From an uncultured Prevotellaceae bacterium (GTDB lineage Bacteria > Bacteroidota > Bacteroidia > Bacteroidales > UBA932): DNA of 64,000 bases. The notes below the pieces were generated by a model. The model was not told where the DNA came from and ran no database searches. It saw only the letters and a list, made by a program, of their open reading frames with translations. How positions within the stretch are numbered: the first letter of the stretch is position 1; the number at the start of each line of letters is the position of its first letter. This document shows positions 6,550 to 14,654 of the stretch, in pieces. Position numbers and translations under genes: made by a program. The stretch covers positions 1 to 64,000 of the forward strand of contig CAMVFZ010000003.1 of NCBI GenBank assembly GCA_947166905.1, read 5' to 3'.

Positions 6550-8138
6550 CAAAAAGTTACAAACAAAGTTGTGGTTTGATGTAGAAAAGGAATAAAGAAC
6601 AACGAAGCTGACTCCAAAGCTGCTTACCAAGATGTTGTGGTTTGATGTAGAAAAGGAATAAAGAACAACCCTCCGAACTCCGAACAAACAACTCCGAAGG
6701 TTGTGGTTTGATGTAGAAAAGGAATAAAGAACAACGGTCTTGCTTGCGAGCTCCTCCTCGTTCTGTTGTGGTTTGATGTAGAAAAGGAATAAAGAACAAC
6801 CACGGGAATTGACTTGATGGCCACGCCAAGTTGTGGTTTGATGTAGAAAAGGAATAAAGAACAACGGTATCAATGCACGCACGGCAGATTGAAAAGTTGT
6901 GGTTTGATGTAGAAAAGGAATAAAGAACAACAATAAGAACAACCACGTTTTGGGAAGATGGTTGTGGTTTGATGTAGAAAAGGAATAAAGAACAACTAAT
7001 CGCGCCGATTCCGGTGCTTATAAGGGGTTGTGGTTTGATGTAGAAAAGGAATAAAGAACAACGCGATGTGCATAGACCATTAAGTACCGCAGTTGTGGTT
7101 TGATGTAGAAAAGGAATAAAGAACAACGTGCTTCGACGTGCGCGCAGAGTTTCCGAGTTGTGGTTTGATGTAGAAAAGGAATAAAGAACAACTTCAAGAG
7201 CAAGAATCTCCGTGATATCTTGTTGTGGTTTGATGTAGAAAAGGAATAAAGAACAACTGCCGGAAGGAACGGCTTCATTTCGTTATGTTGTGGTTTGATG
7301 TAGAAAAGGAATAAAGAACAACTGTTTATGGCTTTTAAAGATGAAATATTAAGTTGTGGTTTGATGTAGAAAAGGAATAAAGAACAACGTTCCCGGAACA
7401 AAACACAACAGTTATGGGTTGTGGTTTGATGTAGAAAAGGAATAAAGAACAACGCTGTATCTAAAACGTCCCTGCACGCAGGGTTGTGGTTTGATGTAGA
7501 AAAGGAATAAAGAACAACCGACGTGGACGCTGTGCTGGCCACGTATAAGTTGTGGTTTGATGTAGAAAAGGAATAAAGAACAACGTCGGTACGGGAAACC
7601 AAAACACTTCAAGAGTTGTGGTTTGATGTAGAAAAGGAATAAAGAACAACCTCGACAGGATTGAAGCGGTCGTCGGTCTGTTGTGGTTTGATGTAGAAAA
7701 GGAATAAAGAACAACGGCAATTAACGTTAATGGTTTATGGATACAGTTGTGGTTTGATGTAGAAAAGGAATAAAGAACAACTATAACGAGATTGTTTCTC
7801 TTGAAAATAATGTTGTGGTTTGATGTAGAAAAGGAATAAAGAACAACAATCAACTCTGCAACAATCAACTCTGCAAGTTGTGGTTTGATGTAGAAAAGGA
7901 ATAAAGAACAACTAGGAAAGATTACGACCAGACGGAAGACGAGTTGTGGTTTGATGTAGAAAAGGAATAAAGAACAACCCCATGGTACTCGAAGACGTTC
8001 CTGAACGAGTTGTGGTTTGATGTAGAAAAGGAATAAAGAACAACAGCAGGCTTTACGGCCCGCTCTTTGGTTTGTTGTGGTTTGATGTAGAAAAGGAATA
8101 AAGAACAACCTTGCTGATGTTGCTTCGGGTATTATTGA

Positions 8139-8174
8139 GTTGTGGTCTGATTTGGAAAGAGTTGTTGAAAATCA
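8139..8174 (+). repeat. degenerate terminal CRISPR repeat
   Basis: Begins GTTGTGGTCTGATTTGGAAA, then diverges from the consensus. Mutated last repeats mark the trailer (oldest) end of an array. Confidence 0.85.
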
Positions 8175-8198
8175 CGATGGTAACGTGAACAACAACAA

Positions 8199-8234
8199 GT
8201 TGTGATTTGATGTAGTAATCGAGTTGTAAAAATG
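8199..8234 (+). repeat. second degenerate CRISPR repeat beyond a 24-nt remnant spacer
   Basis: GTTGTGATTTGATGTAG matches the repeat start at 16 of 17 positions, but the second half is lost. A still weaker copy (GTTGAGGTCTGCTTTGG) is visible at 8289-8305, so the array was once longer. Confidence 0.7.
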
Positions 8235-8260
8235 GGGCTCCGTATGGTGCTCCATTTTTA
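8228..8260 (+). terminator. terminator at the end of the CRISPR array
   Basis: AAAAATGGGGC (8228-8238) pairs with GCTCCATTTTT (8249-8259) with one G-U, and the 3' arm supplies the T-run. The A-rich 5' arm would let it work on either strand. Confidence 0.7.
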
Positions 8261-8458
8261 ATGATCCGTTGGCCCTTGGTTGGCACGGGTTGAGGTCTGC
8301 TTTGGGGGTGCCTCATAGAGTCTGATTATCAGCTACTTATGCGATTTGCTTAGGGTAAAAATGCGCTAAGCAAAACACGTAACTAATTGATGCTCAATGG
8401 AAGCCTGGGGGATCGCCGCTGTGGTTGAGGCGGCGGAAAGTGGCGGAAAGGCACGAGG

Positions 8459-8489
8459 TTTGTTGCAAAAAAGAAATTTGTTAAATTTG
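8459..8489 (+). promoter_or_regulatory. promoter of the M23 peptidase operon
   Basis: TTTG (8459-8462), 19 nt, TAAATTTG (8482-8489): both boxes and spacing fit the Bacteroidetes consensus. The transcript would start near 8495 and carry the 8502-8520 palindrome in its leader. Confidence 0.65.
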
Positions 8490-8501
8490 CAAGTTAGGAT
8501 G

Positions 8502-8520
8502 CCCGATCAGGTCGGGCATG
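8502..8520. repeat. palindromic repeat, copy 2
   Basis: GCCCGATCAGGTCGGGCAT is nearly identical to the reverse complement of the copy at 96-114. It lies in the leader of the M23 operon and marks the right edge of the AT-rich CRISPR-Cas segment. Confidence 0.55.
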
Positions 8521-8552
8521 ACGGTATTAATTGACAGAGACGGACGGTTGTT

Positions 8553-9560
8553 ATGGCAGGAAAATTTGGATATAAGCTTAATCCGGAGACTTTGCTCTAT
8601 GAGATGGAGAAGGCCTCTGCGAAGTCGCGTATCCTTAGGTCCCTGCTGTTCCTGGTCTGGAGCGTTGTCATTGCCGTGGCCGTGTGGTGGTTTTACATCG
8701 CCGTGCTGGGCATGGAACTGCCCAAGACCATATTCCTGCGCAAGCAGAATGCGGATTGGACCTCCCGCCTGGAGCAGATGAACAAGCGTTTGGATGCAGC
8801 GGAGCAGACCCTTGCCGGCATAGCCGGAAGGGACGACGGCATCTATCGTAACATCTTCGGTATGAATCCGGTAGACCCGGAGCGCCGATACTCTGGCTTT
8901 GGCGGCGTGAACCGCTATTCATACCTTGAGGAAGAAGGCGCGTCGCCTCTTTTGCGCAACACTGTGCTACGCCTGGACTATCTTACAAAGGAAGCCTACG
9001 TCCAGAGCCTTTCCTTCGATGACGTAGGTGCTATCTCCAAACGTGCAGGAGACATGGCCTCCTGCATCCCGGTGATTATTCCGCTTAATCCCGGCTCCAG
9101 ATTCCGCCTCTCCAGCCCCTTCGGCTACCGCTCAGACCCCGTTTACGGACGAACCGCCTTCCACGCCGGAATGGACTTCGCCACGGACATCGGCAATAAG
9201 GTTTATTGCACCGGAGACGGCGTAGTGGAAAAAATCAGCAATGAAATCAGAGGCTACGGAAACTGCATAGTGATTAATCATGGATTCGGTTACAAGACCC
9301 GTTACGCCCACCTTAAATCCGTGCTGGTAGGGGAGGGACAGAAGGTTTCCAGAGGTACCCTTATCGGTGAGGCCGGACGCACCGGAAAAGCTACCGGACC
9401 GCATCTTCACTACGAGGTCCTTTACCGTGACAACCATATCAATCCCATCAATTACGTAGACCTTGACATGGACGCCACGGAATACGAGAGCATGGTTAAG
9501 CAGGCAGAGGAAAAGTCGGGTGTAATACCCCCGTCCAAACTCCCCAAACGCAGCCGATAG
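8553..9560 (+). CDS. M23 family metallopeptidase, membrane-anchored (335 aa)
   Basis: Probable peptidoglycan endopeptidase of the LytM/M23 type. One membrane helix lies near residues 28-50, followed by a predicted helical linker (about 65-95). The C-terminal LytM domain carries the zinc ligands His204 and Asp208 (FHAGMD), His253 (RYAHL) and His284/His286 (GPHLHYE). The full set suggests an active enzyme rather than a degenerate regulator. The active domain should face the periplasm. It is the first gene of a unit with the paralogue at 9586 and the MerR-like gene. Confidence 0.9.
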   Translation: MAGKFGYKLNPETLLYEMEKASAKSRILRSLLFLVWSVVIAVAVWWFYIAVLGMELPKTIFLRKQNADWTSRLEQMNKRLDAAEQTLAGIAGRDDGIYRNIFGMNPVDPERRYSGFGGVNRYSYLEEEGASPLLRNTVLRLDYLTKEAYVQSLSFDDVGAISKRAGDMASCIPVIIPLNPGSRFRLSSPFGYRSDPVYGRTAFHAGMDFATDIGNKVYCTGDGVVEKISNEIRGYGNCIVINHGFGYKTRYAHLKSVLVGEGQKVSRGTLIGEAGRTGKATGPHLHYEVLYRDNHINPINYVDLDMDATEYESMVKQAEEKSGVIPPSKLPKRSR

Positions 9561-9585
9561 CAACAAGATAAACAATTGGTAATCA

Positions 9586-10533
9586 ATGGCTAAAAGATAC
9601 GTATTCGACAAGGAAAGCTTCAATTTCAGGAAGGTAGGCCAATCGGCTTGGTCAGTCTTCTGGAGGGTGGTCCGATGGGTCTCCGGAGCCATCGTCCTTG
9701 CCGTCTTCTATTACGTAATCTTCAGCCTCCTTTTCAATACCGACGTAGAAAAGCAGCTCTCCCGCGAAAACAGCGCCTATCGGCAGGAATATTCCACCCT
9801 TCAGCAGAAGCAGCGCCTGCTGGCCGATGTAGTCCGCCATCTGCGCTCCGAGGACGACGAAATCTACCGCCAGATCTTCCATAGCGAAGCCCCGGAAGTT
9901 GACCCCGCCGGTATTCTTGTGGCAGAGACCGACAGCGACGACGACAACTACGCTTCGCTGGTACTTTCCAACCGCAGCCGACTGGACTCCGTAGAGGCCA
10001 GGACAGCCCGTATCGAGTCCGCCTTCCAGACCGCCTTCGCCCGCCTTTCAAAGAAGGATACTATCCCGCCTATGTGCCTGCCTGTCAGAACGTTGTCTTA
10101 TGTGATGACAGGGGCCGGCATCGGCATGAAATACAACCCTTACTACAAGGTTGAATCCCGCCACGAAGGCCTGGATATCATCGCCCCGCAAGGGGAGCCT
10201 GTTTATGCCACGGCCGATGGCGTAGTGTACTTTATTCTGCGCTCTGCAAAGGGCCTTGGAAACGTGGTTACCGTAGACCATGGCAACGGGTATATGACAA
10301 GATATGCCCACCTTGGACAGGTTAAGGTTTCAAAGGGCCAGCGGGTAAAGCGCGGAGAGCAGATAGCGGAGGTGGGAATGTCCGGCAAGTCGTTCGCCCC
10401 TCACCTGCACTACGAGGTAAGATTCAACGGCCTGCCCCTGGACCCTGTAAACTACTTCTTTGCAGCCCTTGGCCCGGAGCAGTATGCGGGTATTGCCTAC
10501 ATGGCGGAACATACTGCGCAATCGCTTGACTAA
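9586..10533 (+). CDS. second M23 family metallopeptidase, membrane-anchored (315 aa)
   Basis: A diverged paralogue of the preceding gene, 25 nt downstream. It has the same layout: membrane helix near 29-50, a Gln/Arg-rich coiled stretch (55-95), then LytM with His193/Asp197 (RHEGLD), His242 (RYAHL) and His273/His275 (APHLHYE). All ligands are kept. Tandem M23 genes of this kind in Bacteroidetes are thought to act in cell-wall remodelling; which bond is cut cannot be read from the sequence. Confidence 0.9.
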   Translation: MAKRYVFDKESFNFRKVGQSAWSVFWRVVRWVSGAIVLAVFYYVIFSLLFNTDVEKQLSRENSAYRQEYSTLQQKQRLLADVVRHLRSEDDEIYRQIFHSEAPEVDPAGILVAETDSDDDNYASLVLSNRSRLDSVEARTARIESAFQTAFARLSKKDTIPPMCLPVRTLSYVMTGAGIGMKYNPYYKVESRHEGLDIIAPQGEPVYATADGVVYFILRSAKGLGNVVTVDHGNGYMTRYAHLGQVKVSKGQRVKRGEQIAEVGMSGKSFAPHLHYEVRFNGLPLDPVNYFFAALGPEQYAGIAYMAEHTAQSLD

Positions 10534-10549
10534 TAACAATTTGCAAGAT

Positions 10550-10867
10550 ATGGAAAAGCTTTACTATTCTATCGGCGAAGTTGCCGGAATCCTGGACGAA
10601 AGAGCATCGGCCGTGCGCTATTGGTCGGACTATTTTGAGAAGTTCCTGAAGCTTGGACGCAATGCCAAGGGCAACCGAAAATACACCGCGGAAGACATAG
10701 AAACCCTCAAGCAGATTAAATTTTTGATGAGGGAGCAGGGAACCACCCTGGAAGGCGCCCAGAAGCGTCTCGCGGAAGATCGTAAGGCTGTCGAAAGCCG
10801 CGTTAAAGCTTTAAGCACGCTTAAAGAAATTCGTGAGCAGTTAGAAGAAATAAGAAAATCGCTTTAA
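10550..10867 (+). CDS. MerR-family transcriptional regulator (105 aa)
   Basis: A winged-helix DNA-binding domain starts at residue 2 (KLYYSIGEVAGIL, then AVRYWSDYF and NRKYTAEDIETLKQIKFL). A C-terminal helix (about 75-105) would form the dimer coil. There is no effector domain or metal-binding Cys. The start is at 10550. A longer in-frame reading from 10460 would overlap the peptidase gene and begins with unrelated sequence. Short MerR-like proteins next to M23 peptidases are common in Bacteroidetes; the target is unknown. Confidence 0.85.
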   Translation: MEKLYYSIGEVAGILDERASAVRYWSDYFEKFLKLGRNAKGNRKYTAEDIETLKQIKFLMREQGTTLEGAQKRLAEDRKAVESRVKALSTLKEIREQLEEIRKSL

Positions 10868-10884
10868 AAATTGGTAATTATTCG

Positions 10885-10892
10885 TACCTTTG
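10885..10892 (+). promoter_or_regulatory. -7 box upstream of the zinc-ribbon/dnaB/rnf unit
   Basis: TACCTTTG, exact TAnnTTTG, followed by C. The upstream element is poor (TTTA about 19 nt before). It lies 50 nt ahead of the start codon at 10942 and is the only good box before a run of closely spaced genes reaching 18923. Confidence 0.5.
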
Positions 10893-10941
10893 CAAACTTG
10901 AACAAATAGGCCGATAAGGATAAATCAGTTAAAAACAAAAT

Positions 10942-11757
10942 ATGGCAACAAAGAAAACCAAGAAAGTAGCAACCCCGGTGGACCAGAGGGAGACATTCGT
11001 ATCCATCCAGAAGAACTTCGCTGACTCTGAGCTTTCCGTAGAGGAGAAGCTCAGAATCCTGTATGATCTTCAGAAGGCCGATGTAGCCATCGACAGAATC
11101 ATGAACCGCCGCGGTGAACTCCCGGAAGAAGTTCAGGCTCTTGAAGAAGAGATTGCAGCCATCAAGGCCAAGATCTCCAAGATCAACGAGCTCAACGCCG
11201 GTCTCAACCTCTCCATCAGCGAGAACAAAGAAAAGGCAATCGCCAGCGAAGACGCAGCTGCAAAATATCGCGCACAGCTCAACCAGATCCAGAATAGCCG
11301 CGAGTACGACTCAATAGAGAAAGAAATCGAGAACCTTGATCTTGAGAAGCAGATTGCAGACAAGTTCGTAGGTGAGGCTAAGATGAAGATAGCAGAGAAC
11401 AAGGACGCTATCGCAGAGCTGGAGCAGAAGGCAGAGGTTCGCGGCGAAGACCTTCGCATCAAGAAGGAAGAGCTTGACAACATCGCCAAGACTACCGTAG
11501 AAGAAGAAAAAGCCCTCAAGGCAAAGCGTGAGGCCCTTGCAGAGAAGATTGACGAGAGGACAATGAGCGCTTACGAGCGTATCCGCGCCAGCGTTCACAA
11601 CCACCTTGCAGTTGTTAGCGTATTCAACGAGAACGCTTGCGGTGGCTGCTTCAACACCATCATCCCTCAGCGCCTTATCGATATCGCTTCCATGAAGAAG
11701 CTCGTTATCTGCGAGCACTGCGGAAGGATTATCGTAAGCCCCGAAATGGACAAGTAA
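10942..11757 (+). CDS. coiled-coil zinc-ribbon protein, DUF164/CT398-like (271 aa)
   Basis: Two long antiparallel helices (about 40-215, rich in Glu, Lys and Ala) lead to a C4 zinc ribbon at the C-terminus: Cys233-Cys236 (ACGGCF) and Cys257-Cys260 (CEHCG). This layout is that of the C4-type zinc-ribbon family found across bacteria. A nucleic-acid-related role is assumed for the family but not established. It lies 13 nt upstream of dnaB in what looks like one transcription unit. Confidence 0.85.
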   Translation: MATKKTKKVATPVDQRETFVSIQKNFADSELSVEEKLRILYDLQKADVAIDRIMNRRGELPEEVQALEEEIAAIKAKISKINELNAGLNLSISENKEKAIASEDAAAKYRAQLNQIQNSREYDSIEKEIENLDLEKQIADKFVGEAKMKIAENKDAIAELEQKAEVRGEDLRIKKEELDNIAKTTVEEEKALKAKREALAEKIDERTMSAYERIRASVHNHLAVVSVFNENACGGCFNTIIPQRLIDIASMKKLVICEHCGRIIVSPEMDK

Positions 11758-11770
11758 TTTCTGAAAAGTC

Positions 11771-13288
11771 ATGCCTGCACCCGGTAACAAACGCAAGCCA
11801 CAGGACGTAAACCTGGAGAATCTGGGCCTTGAGATGGGAAACAAACCGCCTCAGGCCTTGGATTTTGAAGAGGCTGTACTGGGAGCGCTGCTCATAGAGC
11901 CCAGCGTGGTGGACGAGGCTATGGAGGAGCTTACTGCCTCCTGCTTCTACGATCCGCGCCACAGGATGATTTTCGAGGCTATCGTAAGCCTTGTAAACGA
12001 GCATATTTCCCCGGATCTGCTTACCGTTTCCCAGAAGCTCAAGGCCCTGGGCAACCTGGAGGCTGTCGGCGGTCCCGCCTTCCTGGCTGCACTCAGCCAG
12101 AAGATTGGCGCTGCGGCCCACATTGAGTTCTATATCAAGGTACTCAAGCAGAAGAACATCCAGAGAGACCTCATTACGGCATCGGTAGGCATACTCAAAA
12201 ATGCGTACGACGAGTCCATAGAGGTGGATTACCTCATAGACTCCGCCCAGTCCAAGATCTTCGACGCCATCCAGAACAGCGTTCGCAATGACGTCCAGGA
12301 GATAGGCTCCGTCATCAAGGTGGCCATGGACGACGTAGAGCGCATGCAGAACCAGAGCGGCCTTAGCGGTGTGCCGTCCGGATATCCGTCCATCGACAAG
12401 ATAACCATGGGCTGGCAGCCGTCGGACCTTATCATCCTGGCCGCCCGTCCGTCAGTGGGTAAAACGGCGTTCGCCTTGAATATCGCCCGCAACGCGGCTG
12501 TAGAGCATAATATGCCCGTGGCCGTGTTCTCACTGGAAATGCCTGCCATACAGCTGGCCAAGCGTCTTATGACGTCCGAATCCGGTTTGCCGGCAGACAA
12601 GATCAAGGGTGGATCAAAACTGGAAGACCGCGAGTGGGAGCAGCTTGAATTCAAGCTCAAGGCCCTTTCAAAGGCCCCTCTGTACGTGGATGACACTCCC
12701 AGCCTTCCCATCATGGAATTCCGCACCAAGGTAAAGCGACTTGTCAAGAGCAAGAAGGTTCGCCTGGTAATCGTGGACTACCTGCAGCTAATGCAGGGCC
12801 CGCCGGAGCTCCGTGGTATGCGTGAGCAGGAGGTGGCTGCCATTTCCCGTATGCTCAAGGCAACGGCCAAGGAACTTAACGTTCCGATCATCGCCCTTTC
12901 CCAGCTTTCCCGTAACGCAGTGCAGCGTACCGGTGGCACCGGCAAGCCTCAGCTCAGCGACCTCCGTGAATCCGGAGCTATTGAGCAGGATGCCGATATG
13001 GTACTCTTCGTGCATCGTCCAGATTACCTGGGCCTGTCAGAGACAGAAAACGGCAAAGAGACCACCCAGATCATAATCGCCAAGCACCGTAACGGAGAAA
13101 CCGGAGAAATCGACATGCTCTTCAAGAGCGAGCAGATACGTTTCGTAGAGATGGACCAGACCCTGGCTTCGCAGGCCGTTTATGCCTCCGGCATGAACAG
13201 TCCGGCAGAGCCGCAGCCTAGCTTTGACCCGTTCGCAGGCAATGCAGACTTTGGCAATTCAGAATTCGGCAACCCGGATATAAGATAG
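11771..13288 (+). CDS. dnaB: replicative DNA helicase DnaB (505 aa)
   Basis: Hexameric 5'-3' helicase that unwinds the replication fork. The N-terminal DnaB domain spans about 27-130 (QALDFEEAVLGALL). The RecA-like C-terminal domain has a Walker A motif at 225-232 (ARPSVGKT, Lys231), a Walker B motif (RLVIVDYLQLM) and the R-finger region SDLRESGAIEQDAD. No intein is present. The last 40 or so residues are low-complexity (Phe/Gly/Asn/Asp), a normal tail in Bacteroidetes. Confidence 0.97.
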   Translation: MPAPGNKRKPQDVNLENLGLEMGNKPPQALDFEEAVLGALLIEPSVVDEAMEELTASCFYDPRHRMIFEAIVSLVNEHISPDLLTVSQKLKALGNLEAVGGPAFLAALSQKIGAAAHIEFYIKVLKQKNIQRDLITASVGILKNAYDESIEVDYLIDSAQSKIFDAIQNSVRNDVQEIGSVIKVAMDDVERMQNQSGLSGVPSGYPSIDKITMGWQPSDLIILAARPSVGKTAFALNIARNAAVEHNMPVAVFSLEMPAIQLAKRLMTSESGLPADKIKGGSKLEDREWEQLEFKLKALSKAPLYVDDTPSLPIMEFRTKVKRLVKSKKVRLVIVDYLQLMQGPPELRGMREQEVAAISRMLKATAKELNVPIIALSQLSRNAVQRTGGTGKPQLSDLRESGAIEQDADMVLFVHRPDYLGLSETENGKETTQIIIAKHRNGETGEIDMLFKSEQIRFVEMDQTLASQAVYASGMNSPAEPQPSFDPFAGNADFGNSEFGNPDIR

Positions 13289-13292
13289 GGGA

Positions 13293-13709
13293 ATGCAGGG
13301 GGAGATTTCACATAAAGGCAAGGTGATATCGGCACAGGACGGAGTGGTAAAAGTAGAGATTATCTCACAATCCGCCTGTTCCGCCTGCCATGCGGCAGGG
13401 CTTTGCAGTGCATCGGAGGCCAAGAAGAAGGAGGTTCTGGTTCAGAGCTATGCCAGCTTCGCCCCGGGAGAAGAAGTGAATGTCTTCCTGCGTCGTTCAA
13501 TGGGCATGAAGGCCGTGGTACTGGCCTATGCCATCCCTCTTTTTGTAGTGCTTGCCTTTACGGTGGCACTCTTTTATCTGGGAGTGGGAGAGCTCCTGAG
13601 CGGCCTTGCCGGCCTCGCCGCGCTTGGCCTTTGGTATTTTGTGGTATACCTGCTCAGGGACAGAATCGCAGGCGGTTACGCCTTTACAGTTGAAAAGATA
13701 ATAAACTAA
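13293..13709 (+). CDS. rseC: SoxR-reducing system / RseC-MucC family protein (138 aa)
   Basis: Small membrane protein of the RseC/MucC family. The N-terminal cytosolic domain has a Cys cluster (SACSACHAAGLC, about 29-40), followed by two membrane helices (about 72-92 and 96-116). It is encoded 8 nt before rnfB, the usual place for this gene in Bacteroidetes and a good context for a link to Rnf/Rsx. The Cys cluster may carry an iron-sulfur site, which is inference. Confidence 0.85.
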   Translation: MQGEISHKGKVISAQDGVVKVEIISQSACSACHAAGLCSASEAKKKEVLVQSYASFAPGEEVNVFLRRSMGMKAVVLAYAIPLFVVLAFTVALFYLGVGELLSGLAGLAALGLWYFVVYLLRDRIAGGYAFTVEKIIN

Positions 13710-13717
13710 CTATAACT

Positions 13718-14653
13718 ATGTCAACAACAATTATTTGGACAATCGCTATCATCGCCCTTCTGGGCCTTGTCCTTGCCGTAGTCCTCTATCTTGTGGCAGA
13801 GCGCTTCAAGGTGGTTGAGGATCCCCGCATCGACGAGGTAGAGAAGGTGATGCCCGGTGCAAACTGTGGCGGTTGCGGATTCGCGGGTTGCCGTGCTTTC
13901 GCCGATGCTGCCGTTAAAGCACCCAATCTGGACAACAACTACTGTCCGGTCGGCGGAAACGAGGTGATGAAGAAGGTTGCAGCCATCCTGGGGTATGAGA
14001 TCAAAGAGAAAGCTCCCATGGTGGCTGTAGTTCGTTGTAATGGTTCCTGCGAGGCCAGACCCCGCATCAATGACTACGACGGCTATGCTTCTTGCCGCGT
14101 TAAGGCCGCCCTTTACAGCGGAGATACCGGTTGCAGCTTCGGCTGCCTGGGCTGCGGAGACTGCGTTGCAGCCTGCCAGTTCGGTGCTATCAGCATGGAT
14201 CCCGCTACCGGTCTTCCCGTAGTGGACCAGGAGAAATGTACTGCCTGCGGCGCCTGCGCAAAGGCTTGCCCCAAGGGCATCATCGAACTCCGTCCCAAGG
14301 GCCCTCGCGGTATGCGCATGTATGTTTCCTGCGTAAACAAAGAGAAAGGTCCTGCAGTAAAGCAGGCTTGTGCAAATGCTTGCATCGGCTGCGGAATCTG
14401 CCAGAAGACCTGCCAGCACGAGGCTGTCGTTGTAGAGAACAACGTCGCTTACATCGACCCTGCAAAGTGCAAGTTATGCCGCGAGTGCGAGGCTATGTGC
14501 CCTACTGGTGCAATCCACGGTGTAAACTTCCCCAAGCCGCTTGACAAGGACGCCATTAAGGCCCGCATCAAGGAGCGTAACGCCAAGGCCGCAGAGGCTG
14601 CCAAGGCTGCTGCAGCTGCAAAGGCAGAGGAACCTAAAAAAGAGGAGGCTTAA
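13718..14653 (+). CDS. rnfB: Rnf complex subunit RnfB, ferredoxin-type (311 aa)
   Basis: Electron-input subunit of the Rnf ferredoxin:NAD+ oxidoreductase. One N-terminal membrane helix (about 5-27) is followed by the four-Cys motif GANCGGCGFAGC. Two pairs of 4Fe-4S ferredoxin motifs come next, for example CLGCGDCVAAC, CTACGACAKACP, CIGCGICQKTC and CKLCRECEAMCP. The C-terminus ends in an Ala/Lys/Glu-rich tail (about 280-311), as often seen in this phylum. Confidence 0.95.
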   Translation: MSTTIIWTIAIIALLGLVLAVVLYLVAERFKVVEDPRIDEVEKVMPGANCGGCGFAGCRAFADAAVKAPNLDNNYCPVGGNEVMKKVAAILGYEIKEKAPMVAVVRCNGSCEARPRINDYDGYASCRVKAALYSGDTGCSFGCLGCGDCVAACQFGAISMDPATGLPVVDQEKCTACGACAKACPKGIIELRPKGPRGMRMYVSCVNKEKGPAVKQACANACIGCGICQKTCQHEAVVVENNVAYIDPAKCKLCRECEAMCPTGAIHGVNFPKPLDKDAIKARIKERNAKAAEAAKAAAAAKAEEPKKEEA

Positions 14654-14654
14654 T

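Larger units (their letters stand above)
6240..8174 (+). CRISPR. type II-C CRISPR array: 29 identical 36-nt repeats, a degenerate 30th, 29 spacers
   Basis: The repeat begins GTTGTGGTTTGATGTAG and ends AAAGAACAAC, with GTTGT/ACAAC terminal inverted ends. Perfect copies start at 6240, 6305, 6370, 6436, 6502 and so on to 8074. All 29 are identical by eye. Spacers are 29 or 30 nt. The repeat at 8139 is degenerate. Complementarity to the tracrRNA shows that the plus strand is the crRNA strand, so transcription runs from the cas2 side. The array contains no Bacteroidetes promoter in the repeat itself, unlike the repeat-borne promoters of Neisseria. I saw no spacer with an obvious match elsewhere in the window, but did not search systematically. 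Confidence 0.98.
8261..8552. other. intergenic region between CRISPR array and the M23 peptidase genes
   Basis: No gene seen. It contains a weak third degenerate repeat (8289-8305), a hairpin TTGCTTAG/CTAAGCAA (8346-8373), the M23 promoter (8459-8489) and the palindrome at 8502-8520. Base composition returns to that of the chromosome here. Confidence 0.5.

Noticed and set aside
6240..8109. Promoters inside each CRISPR repeat, as in Neisseria type II-C arrays
   Set aside because: Neither strand of the repeat contains a TAnnTTTG box. A leader promoter at 6131-6138 explains transcription better.
6147..8316. Several long minus-strand open frames across the CRISPR array, with recurring FFIPFLHQTTT, VVLYSFSTSNHN or SLFLFYIKPQ wording
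   Set aside because: They are translations of the 36-nt repeat in different frames. The repeat has no stop on that strand, and spacer lengths of 29-30 nt shift the frame. There is no biological coding signal.
10460..10549. Extended N-terminus for the MerR-like protein
   Set aside because: The extra 30 residues overlap the peptidase gene in another frame. The DNA-binding domain starts right after the ATG at 10550.
13721..14419. Long minus-strand frame opposite rnfB, with similar ones opposite glgB, the debranching enzyme, GT4, ribF, serB and GH78
   Set aside because: These are shadow frames produced by the GC-rich third positions of real genes. None has its own promoter, signal or recognisable domain.
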